Assembly (NCBI GenBank): GCA_029945495.1
Contig: JAQSCR010000271.1
Span: forward strand, 1 to 36,752
DNA: 36,752 nt
Direction: 5' to 3'
From: Pseudolabrys sp.
Lineage (GTDB): Bacteria > Pseudomonadota > Alphaproteobacteria > Rhizobiales > Xanthobacteraceae
This document shows positions 29,982 to 36,752 of this stretch, piece by piece. Below the pieces are notes generated by a model. It saw only the letters and a program-made list of their open reading frames with translations, was not told where the DNA came from and did not search any database. Each line of letters starts with the position of its first letter. Within the stretch, counting starts at the first letter, position 1. The position numbers and the translations under genes were made by a program.

Positions 29982-30017
29982 TTGCTTGTAAGGCTATGCT
30001 CCGTCGCGTAAAACACG

Positions 30018-30058
30018 CCGGAAAATAAATATCCGACGGCTTTGCGCGGATTTTCCGG
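30018..30058. promoter_or_regulatory. Inverted repeat CCGGAAAAT...ATTTTCCGG in leader of the second ThDP gene
   Basis: Perfect 9-bp arms ending 11 bp before ATG 30070; inner ATCCG/CGGAT pairing. Confidence 0.45.
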
Positions 30059-30069
30059 GGGCGAAACAG

Positions 30070-31776
30070 ATGGCCGCGACACCGACAACCGGACCCCGAC
30101 CCGCGATTGCCGCCGAGGCTTTTCTGCGCGCGCTCGCCGATCACGGCACCGATTACCTGTTCGCCAATCCCGGCACTGATTTCCCGCCGATTGTCGAAGC
30201 CATCAGCCGCGCCAAGAAAACCAATGCCAAGGTGCCGATGCCGGTGCTGGTACCGCACGAGAACCTGGCGGTGGCCATGGCGCACGGCGCCTATCTGATG
30301 AACGGCCGTCCGCAGGCGGTGATGGTGCACGTCAATGTCGGCACCGCCAACACCATCAACAATCTCACCAACCTGTCGCGCGACCGCGTGCCGCTGATTC
30401 TCGCCGCCGGTCGCACGCCAATCACCGAGAAGGGTTCGTTCGGCTCGCGCTCGCGGCCGATCCACTGGGCCCAGGAAATGTTCGACCAGGCCGGCATGGT
30501 GCGCGAACTGGTGAAGTGGGATTACGAATTGCGCAACGCCAGCCAGGTCGGCGACGTGGTGGCGCGCTCGGTCGAAGTCGCGATGGCGCATCCGCGCGGG
30601 CCAATCTATCTGGTGCTGCCGCGCGAGCCGTTGTCGGCGCCGGTAGCCGAGCCGATCGCGCCGATCAAGCCGCGCGCCGCGGCCGCGCGCGTTTATCCCG
30701 ATCCTAAAACCATCGCCACGCTGGCGGAATGGATCGCCGGCGCCGAACGGCCCTTGATCATCACTTCGGTACTGCCGGGCAACGCCGTGTCCGCGCTCAG
30801 CGCGCTGGCCGAGCGCTGCGCCATTCCGGTGGTGACGCATAACCCGCGCAGCGTCTGCCTGCCCTCCAGCCATCCGATGCATTTTGGCTACGAGCCAGGC
30901 GCGCTGCTGGCCGACGCCGATCTGGTGATCTCGCTGGAATCCGACGTGCCGTGGATTCCGCATCTGCAGCAGCCGCCGGCCGGCTGCCGTATCGTGCATG
31001 TCGCCGAGGACCCGTTCTTCGTGCGCTATCCGATGCGCTCGTTCCCGAGCGACCTTGCCGTGCAGGCCGGCGTTGCCAATTCGCTCGAAGCCCTCATTCA
31101 AGCTGTGGCGCCGCGGCTGCAAATGGCCGAGGCGCGCATCGCCGCCCGCCGCACCCGCCTGGCCGAGCGCATGCGCATGCGCCGCGCCCAACTGGTCAAG
31201 GACTCGGTCGCCGGCGAGCACATTTCCCCGGCCTATCTGTCGCGCGCCATCTTTGAGTCGGTCGGCGAGGATGCCGTCATCTTCAACGAATATCCGCTGC
31301 GCGCCGATCACTGCCCGCGCGAAAAGCCGGGCACTTTGTTCGCACTCGGACCGGCCGGCGGATTGGGCTGGGGCCTGGGCGCTGCGCTGGGCGCCAAGCT
31401 CGCCGCGCCCGACAAGCTGATCGTCGCGACGCTCGGCGACGGCGCCTATATGTTCTCGAACCCGACTGTCGGCCACTGGGTGGCGCAGAAGCACAACCTG
31501 CCGATCCTCACCATCATCTTCAACAACAGCCGCTACGGCGCGGTGCGCAACTCGACCTTGGCGATGTTCAAGGATGGCGTCTCCGGCGAGACCGACGGCC
31601 GCGAACTCGCCGATCTCGATCCGGCGCCGCCCTACGATGAAATGGCGAAAGCGCAAGGCGCGCACGCCGAGCGCGTGGAAAGGCCGGCCGATCTGCCCGC
31701 CGCGCTGGCGCGGGCACGCGACGCCGTGGTGAACGACAAACGCCAGGCGCTACTCAATGTCATTACGCCCTATTAA
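30070..31776 (+). CDS. Thiamine-diphosphate-dependent enzyme, copy 2
   Basis: 568 aa; FANPGTDFPPIVEAISRAKK, PHENLAVAMAHGAYLMNGRPQAVMVHVNVGT, GDGAYMFSNPTVGHWVAQKHNLPILTIIFNN. Confidence 0.88.
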   Translation: MAATPTTGPRPAIAAEAFLRALADHGTDYLFANPGTDFPPIVEAISRAKKTNAKVPMPVLVPHENLAVAMAHGAYLMNGRPQAVMVHVNVGTANTINNLTNLSRDRVPLILAAGRTPITEKGSFGSRSRPIHWAQEMFDQAGMVRELVKWDYELRNASQVGDVVARSVEVAMAHPRGPIYLVLPREPLSAPVAEPIAPIKPRAAAARVYPDPKTIATLAEWIAGAERPLIITSVLPGNAVSALSALAERCAIPVVTHNPRSVCLPSSHPMHFGYEPGALLADADLVISLESDVPWIPHLQQPPAGCRIVHVAEDPFFVRYPMRSFPSDLAVQAGVANSLEALIQAVAPRLQMAEARIAARRTRLAERMRMRRAQLVKDSVAGEHISPAYLSRAIFESVGEDAVIFNEYPLRADHCPREKPGTLFALGPAGGLGWGLGAALGAKLAAPDKLIVATLGDGAYMFSNPTVGHWVAQKHNLPILTIIFNNSRYGAVRNSTLAMFKDGVSGETDGRELADLDPAPPYDEMAKAQGAHAERVERPADLPAALARARDAVVNDKRQALLNVITPY

Positions 31777-31838
31777 GGCGGTAGCCGCGCCGCTTTCAAC
31801 GCGATAACAAGTCCTAAACTTCAGTCACGGAGAGTTCC

Positions 31839-32855
31839 ATGCGCATCGACGCCTATACTCACTTCATGCCGAGCCGGATGTTCAAGCTGCTGGTCGACAG
31901 CGGCTATCCGGACATCGGCAAGCGCATGCGCGAAGTGCCCTGCATCCACGATCTCGACATCCGCAAGAAAGTCGTCGACACATTTCCGGATTATGCGCAG
32001 ATCCTGTCCTTCGCGATGCCGCCGCTGGAAGTCTTCGCCAAAGGTGACGGCGCTAAGGTCGAGGAATATGCCCGGCTGATCAACGACGAGTTGGCCGAAA
32101 TCATCAGCAAGGACAAAGGCCATTTCCCCGGCTGGGTGGCGCAAGGCGCGCTCGGCGCCGCCGATGCCGGCGTTGCCGAAGCGACGCGCGCGATCAAGAA
32201 CGGCGCGCTCGGCGTCCAGATCTACACCAATGTCGCCGGCAAGCCGCTCGACGATCCGGCCTTCGAGCCGTTCTTCGCCGCGATGGAAAAGCTCGACAAG
32301 CCGATCTGGCTGCATCCGGCGCGCAACGCCAGCGTTGCCGATTACGCCAGCGAGAAGACCTCGAAGTATGAAATCTGGTGGACCTTCGGCTGGTCCTACG
32401 AGACCGCCGCGGCGATGGCGCGTCTGGTGTTCTCCAAGCTGATGGACAAGTATCCGAAGCTCAAGATCATCACCCACCATTTCGGCGGCATCGTGCCGAT
32501 GCTGGAAGGCCGCATCGGCCCCGGCTGGGATCAGCTCGGCTCGCGCACATCTGGCGAGGATCTCGGCAAGCTGCTCGGCGAGCTGAAAAAGCGTCCGCTC
32601 GATTACTTCAAGCACTCGTTCTATGCCGACACCGCGACCTTCTCCTCGGAAGCCGGCATGACGATGGGCCTTTCCTTCTACGATCACGACAAGATCGTAT
32701 TCGCCTCCGACTGCCCGTTCGATCCGGAAAAGGGCACGATGTATACGCGTGACGCGCTGCGCTTCCTCGAAGCCGCCAACATCTCGAAAGCCGAGAAGGA
32801 AGCGATCGCGCACGGCAATCTCGAGCGCATCACCGGCACCAAGCTGGTCAAATAA
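31839..32855 (+). CDS. Amidohydrolase-2 / ACMSD-like metal-dependent hydrolase or decarboxylase
   Basis: 338 aa; MRIDAYTHFMPSRM, PIWLHPARNASV, IITHHFGGIVPMLEGRIG, IVFASDCPFDPEKG. Confidence 0.85.
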   Translation: MRIDAYTHFMPSRMFKLLVDSGYPDIGKRMREVPCIHDLDIRKKVVDTFPDYAQILSFAMPPLEVFAKGDGAKVEEYARLINDELAEIISKDKGHFPGWVAQGALGAADAGVAEATRAIKNGALGVQIYTNVAGKPLDDPAFEPFFAAMEKLDKPIWLHPARNASVADYASEKTSKYEIWWTFGWSYETAAAMARLVFSKLMDKYPKLKIITHHFGGIVPMLEGRIGPGWDQLGSRTSGEDLGKLLGELKKRPLDYFKHSFYADTATFSSEAGMTMGLSFYDHDKIVFASDCPFDPEKGTMYTRDALRFLEAANISKAEKEAIAHGNLERITGTKLVK

Positions 32856-32881
32856 CAAGCAAGAAAAGACCAAGAAGAGAC

Positions 32882-32966
32882 CGCATGATCCCGAAAAGTG
32901 GATACCGGTTTCCCGCCTTCGCGAAGCCCGCTTCGGCGGGCGAAGGAAGGTCGGATCAGATTATGC
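32882..32966 (+). repeat. Rhizobial-type intergenic palindromic repeat, copy 2, containing a nested hairpin
   Basis: GCATGATCCCGAAAAGTGG..ACCGGTTT shared with copy 1; internal CCTTCGC-gaa-GCCCGC-TTCG-GCGGGC-GAAGG structure; closes with GGATCAGATTATGCG. Confidence 0.7.
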
Positions 32967-32976
32967 GAGAGACAAT

Positions 32977-34182
32977 ATGAGCGATCGTTTACCTGTTGTT
33001 ATCGCCGGCGCTGGCCCGACCGGCCTGATGTGCGCGCTTGCCTTGCGCAAGCAGGGCATCCCGGTGGTTCTGTTCGAAGCCGAGCCGGCGCTGACGCATG
33101 ATCTGCGCGCCGGCTCGTTTCATCCGCCGACGCTGGAAATGATGGCGCCCTACGGCATCACCGACAAGATGCACGAGACCGGCCTCAAGGTGCAGCGCTG
33201 GCAGATCCGCAATCGGCCGGGCGACTTGATCGCCGAGTTCAATCTCGATTTGCTGAAGGACGTGACGCCCTATCCGTACCGCCTGCATCTCGAGCAGCAC
33301 CGGCTGACGCCGATCCAGCTTGAAATCCTGCGCCGCGATCCCGACGTCGAAATCAATTTCGGCCATACTTTGAAAGGCTTCGCGCAAGACGCCGACGGCG
33401 TCACCGTCACGTTCGGCACCAGCGGCACGGATCGCACGATCAAGGCATCGTGGCTGATCGGCGCCGACGGCGGCCGTAGCGCGGTGCGCAAGGGCCTCGA
33501 TGTCGAATTCGAAGGCTTCACATGGCCGGAACTGTTCGTGGTAGTGAGCACGCCTTACGATTTCGCGCAGCATGGCTTCGCGCTCAACTGCTACATCGCC
33601 GACCCGGTCGAATGGGGCGCGCTGTTCAAGGTGCCGGACGATGGCCCGCCCGGCCTGTGGCGCCTCGCCTATCCGGTCAATCCGGACGAGAGCGACGAGG
33701 TGCTGCTGGCGCCGGAACGGGTCGAGGCCGCGTTGCAGCGGCTGGTGCCGACCGGCAAGCCTTATGACATTCGCTACAAGAGCACCTACCGGGTGCATCA
33801 GCGCGTCGCCGCCTCGTTCCGCTCAGGCCGCGTGCTGTTGGCCGGCGACGCCGGCCATCTCAACAATCCGCTCGGCGGCTTCGGGCTCAACAGCGGCATC
33901 CACGACGCCATCAATCTGAGCGACAAGCTTGCCCGCCACTGGCACGGCGAGCCCGAGGACCTGCTCGACCTTTATTCGCGGCAGCGCCGCTCGGCCACCA
34001 TCGAGCAGGTGCAGGCGATGTCGATACGCAACAAGCAGACCATGGAAGAGCGCGATCCCGCCGTGCAGCGCACGCGGCTTGAGGAACTGGTGGCGATTGC
34101 CAACGATCCGGCCAAGGCCCGCCAGCATTTGCTCAATACCTCGATGATTTCGGGGCTCAAGCGGGCGAACGAGGTCAAATAA
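32977..34182 (+). CDS. FAD-dependent class A aromatic monooxygenase (UbiH/PHBH/MhpA-like)
   Basis: From ATG 32977: LPVVIAGAGPTGLMCALALRKQGIPVVLFEAEP (GXGXXG), WLIGADGGRSAVRKGL (DG motif), RVLLAGDAGHLNNPLGGFGLNSGIHDAINLSDKL (GD motif). Confidence 0.9.
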   Translation: MSDRLPVVIAGAGPTGLMCALALRKQGIPVVLFEAEPALTHDLRAGSFHPPTLEMMAPYGITDKMHETGLKVQRWQIRNRPGDLIAEFNLDLLKDVTPYPYRLHLEQHRLTPIQLEILRRDPDVEINFGHTLKGFAQDADGVTVTFGTSGTDRTIKASWLIGADGGRSAVRKGLDVEFEGFTWPELFVVVSTPYDFAQHGFALNCYIADPVEWGALFKVPDDGPPGLWRLAYPVNPDESDEVLLAPERVEAALQRLVPTGKPYDIRYKSTYRVHQRVAASFRSGRVLLAGDAGHLNNPLGGFGLNSGIHDAINLSDKLARHWHGEPEDLLDLYSRQRRSATIEQVQAMSIRNKQTMEERDPAVQRTRLEELVAIANDPAKARQHLLNTSMISGLKRANEVK

Positions 34183-34262
34183 ACGCGCGTTATGGTTGGT
34201 TTCCGTGAGTCAATCGGCCTCGCGGGGTGAAACGTAGGAAGGCATCTGCTAGCCTTTCGCCC

Positions 34263-36752
34263 ATGTCCCTGACCCAGCCCATCGGCCTCGACGAACCTGA
34301 GACCCCGCCCGAAAGCGGTGGGCCGACGCCGACCCATGACGGCAACGGCAAGCTCTCGCCGATGCTTGAGCAGTACATCGAGATCAAGACCAACAATCCG
34401 GACTCGCTGCTGTTCTACCGGATGGGCGATTTCTACGAACTGTTCTTCGAGGACGCCGAGGTGGCGAGCCGCGCGCTCGGCATCGTGCTGACCAAGCGCG
34501 GCAAGCATCAGGGTCAGGACATCCCGATGTGCGGGGTGCCGATCCACCGCAGCGATGAATACCTGCACCGGCTGATCGCGCTCGGCCACCGTGTCGCGGT
34601 GTGCGAGCAACTTGAGGACCCGGCCGAGGCGAAGAAGCGCGGTTACAAGAGCGTGGTGCGGCGCGACGTGGTGCGGCTGGTGACGCCGGGCACGCTCACC
34701 GAAGACACGCTGCTCGATGCCAAGCGCAACAACTACCTGCTCGCCATCGCCCGCGCGCGACTGTCGTCGGTCGACAGCGAGGCACGCTTCGGCCTCGCCT
34801 GGATCGATATTTCCACCGGCGAGTTCCGCATCACCGAATGCGAACGCGTGTCGCTGTCGGCGGAAATCGCGCGGCTGGAGCCAAGCGAGATCCTGGTTTC
34901 CGACGCCTTGTACAGCGATGCCGAGTTGGTGCCGACCTGGCGCGAACTGCCGGCTGTGACGCCGCTGACCCGCGACGTATTCGACGGCGCCACCGCCGAG
35001 CGGCGGCTGACGTCATTCTTCGCGGTCGCGACCAGCGAAGCCTTCGGCACTTTGTCGCGGCTGGAAATCACCGCCGCCGCGGCCTGCGTCACTTATGTCG
35101 AGCGCACGCAGATCGGCCAGCGGCCGCCATTGTCGCCGCCGTTGCGCGAAGCGGCTTCCGCCACCATGGCGATCGACCAGGCGACGCGCGGCAATCTCGA
35201 ACTGATGCGCACATTGTCGGGCGAGCGGCGCGGTTCGCTGCTCGACTGCATCGACCGCACGGTGACCTCGGCCGGTTCGCGCCTGCTGGCGCAACGGCTG
35301 GCGGCGCCGCTCACCGAGGTGAAGGCAATCGCCGCGCGGCTCGACGCCGTCGCCTGTTTTGTCGATGACATTGGCGCACGCGCCGATACCCGCGCGCGGC
35401 TACAGGCGGCGCCCGATCTGGCCCGCGCTTTGTCGCGGCTGGCGCTGCAACGCGGCGGCCCGCGCGACCTCGCCGCCATCCGCGACGGCATCAGCGCGGC
35501 AAACGATCTAGCCAAGGTTCTCGGCGCGCTCAAGGACGTGCCGGCGGAAATCGCCGAGGCGCTGACGCTATGCCGCAAGCCCGACGCGACGCTGGCCGCG
35601 GAGCTCTCGCGCGCGCTCGGCGACGATCTGCCGCTGATCAAGCGCGACGGCGGCTTCGTCCGCGAGGGCTATGACGCGACTCTCGACGAGACGCGGGCGT
35701 TGCGTGACGAATCGCGCCGCGTCGTTGCCGCGCTGCAGGCGCGCTATGCCGACGAGGCCGGCGTCAAGGGCCTGAAGATCCGGCACAACAATGTGCTCGG
35801 CTATTTCGTCGAGGTCACCGCGCAGCACGCCGACAAGCTCACCGCGCCGCCGCTGAACGCTACTTTCATTCATCGCCAGACGCTCGCCGGCCAGGTGCGC
35901 TTCACCTCGACCGAATTGGGCGAACTGGAAGCCAGGATCGCCAGCGCCGCCGACCGTTCGCTCGGGCTCGAGCTGGAGATTTTCGAGAAGCTCGCGGGCG
36001 CGGTGATCGCGCAAGGCGGCGCGATCAAGCAATGCGCCGAGGCGCTCGCCCGGCTGGACGGGGCACGCGCTCTCGGCGCGCTCGCGGCCGAGCGCAACTA
36101 TGCCCGGCCGCTGATCGACGACAGTCTCGCCTTTGCGATTCAAAGCGGCCGCCACCCGGTGGTCGAGCAGGCGCTGGCGCGCGACGGCACGCCCTTTGTC
36201 GCCAATGACAGTGATTTGTCGCCGCCGCCGGAAATGGATGCCGGCCGCATCTGGCTGATCACCGGCCCGAACATGGCCGGCAAATCGACCTTCCTGCGGC
36301 AGAATGCGTTGATCGCGATCATGGCGCAGATGGGCTCTTTCGTGCCGGCGAAGTCCGCGCATATTGGCGTGGTTGATAGATTATTCTCGCGCGTCGGCGC
36401 CGCCGACGATCTGGCGCGCGGCCGCTCCACCTTCATGGTCGAGATGGTCGAGACGGCGGCCATCCTCAACCAGGCGACGGCCCGGAGCCTGGTGATCCTG
36501 GATGAGATCGGCCGCGGCACGGCCACCTTCGACGGCCTCTCCATCGCCTGGGCAACGCTTGAGCATCTGCACGACGTCAACAAATGCCGAGCGCTGTTTG
36601 CCACCCATTTCCACGAGCTGGGTGCGCTGAAGGAACGCCTGGCCGCCCTGGCGCCGCATACGATGCGCGTCAAGGAATGGCAGAACGAGGTCGTGTTCCT
36701 GCACGAGGTGGCGCCGGGCGCCGCCGACCGCTCCTACGGCATTCACGTGGCG
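34263..36752 (+). CDS. mutS: DNA mismatch repair ATPase MutS (C-terminus truncated by window end)
   Basis: Open from ATG 34263 to the window edge (830 codons): [34 protein letters not shown] (Phe-x-Glu), [14 protein letters not shown] (Walker A), [31 protein letters not shown]. Confidence 0.97.
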   Translation, partial: MSLTQPIGLDEPETPPESGGPTPTHDGNGKLSPMLEQYIEIKTNNPDSLLFYRMGDFYELFFEDAEVASRALGIVLTKRGKHQGQDIPMCGVPIHRSDEYLHRLIALGHRVAVCEQLEDPAEAKKRGYKSVVRRDVVRLVTPGTLTEDTLLDAKRNNYLLAIARARLSSVDSEARFGLAWIDISTGEFRITECERVSLSAEIARLEPSEILVSDALYSDAELVPTWRELPAVTPLTRDVFDGATAERRLTSFFAVATSEAFGTLSRLEITAAAACVTYVERTQIGQRPPLSPPLREAASATMAIDQATRGNLELMRTLSGERRGSLLDCIDRTVTSAGSRLLAQRLAAPLTEVKAIAARLDAVACFVDDIGARADTRARLQAAPDLARALSRLALQRGGPRDLAAIRDGISAANDLAKVLGALKDVPAEIAEALTLCRKPDATLAAELSRALGDDLPLIKRDGGFVREGYDATLDETRALRDESRRVVAALQARYADEAGVKGLKIRHNNVLGYFVEVTAQHADKLTAPPLNATFIHRQTLAGQVRFTSTELGELEARIASAADRSLGLELEIFEKLAGAVIAQGGAIKQCAEALARLDGARALGALAAERNYARPLIDDSLAFAIQSGRHPVVEQALARDGTPFVANDSDLSPPPEMDAGRIWLITGPNMAGKSTFLRQNALIAIMAQMGSFVPAKSAHIGVVDRLFSRVGAADDLARGRSTFMVEMVETAAILNQATARSLVILDEIGRGTATFDGLSIAWATLEHLHDVNKCRALFATHFHELGALKERLAALAPHTMRVKEWQNEVVFLHEVAPGAADRSYGIHVA

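Noticed and set aside
28300-31665. 1121-aa minus-strand ORF
   Set aside because: Antisense to vdh and the second ThDP gene, both with clear family motifs; composition is Arg/His/Gly-rich shadow sequence typical of GC-rich codon bias, with no recognisable motif.

Overview
GC-rich alphaproteobacterial window (probably Hyphomicrobiales: Bradyrhizobium/Xanthobacteraceae-like; inferred from gene content and intergenic repeats, not tested). It is an almost continuous catabolic island for methoxylated lignin-type aromatics, ending at the housekeeping gene mutS. Left block, minus strand: a MaoC-like hydratase fragment, FOUR tandem MetE C-terminal-like (core-MetE) paralogues, and a GntR/FCD regulator with an in-frame amber stop inside its HTH. 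Divergent from that block is a LigM/DesA-type tetrahydrofolate-dependent aromatic O-demethylase. Next, on the minus strand: a divergent MetF, an HTH-SAM-methyltransferase-like fusion, and pcaG, pcaH, pcaF and a GctAB/CatIJ-type 3-oxoadipate CoA-transferase (lower end of the beta-ketoadipate pathway). Then, on the plus strand: DUF3237, crotonase, two tandem feruloyl-CoA synthases, thiolase, SDR and a 4-hydroxybenzoyl-CoA-type thioesterase (a complete CoA-dependent beta-oxidative side-chain route), a divergent MarR, a TRAP transporter, ThDP enzyme - vanillin-type aldehyde dehydrogenase - ThDP enzyme, an amidohydrolase and a class A flavin hydroxylase. The best candidate for an undescribed system is the C1/methyl module: LigM + MetF + four core-MetE paralogues under GTATAC operators, possibly linked to the HTH-SAM-MTase protein. 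All homology calls come from reading motifs by eye; no database search was run.
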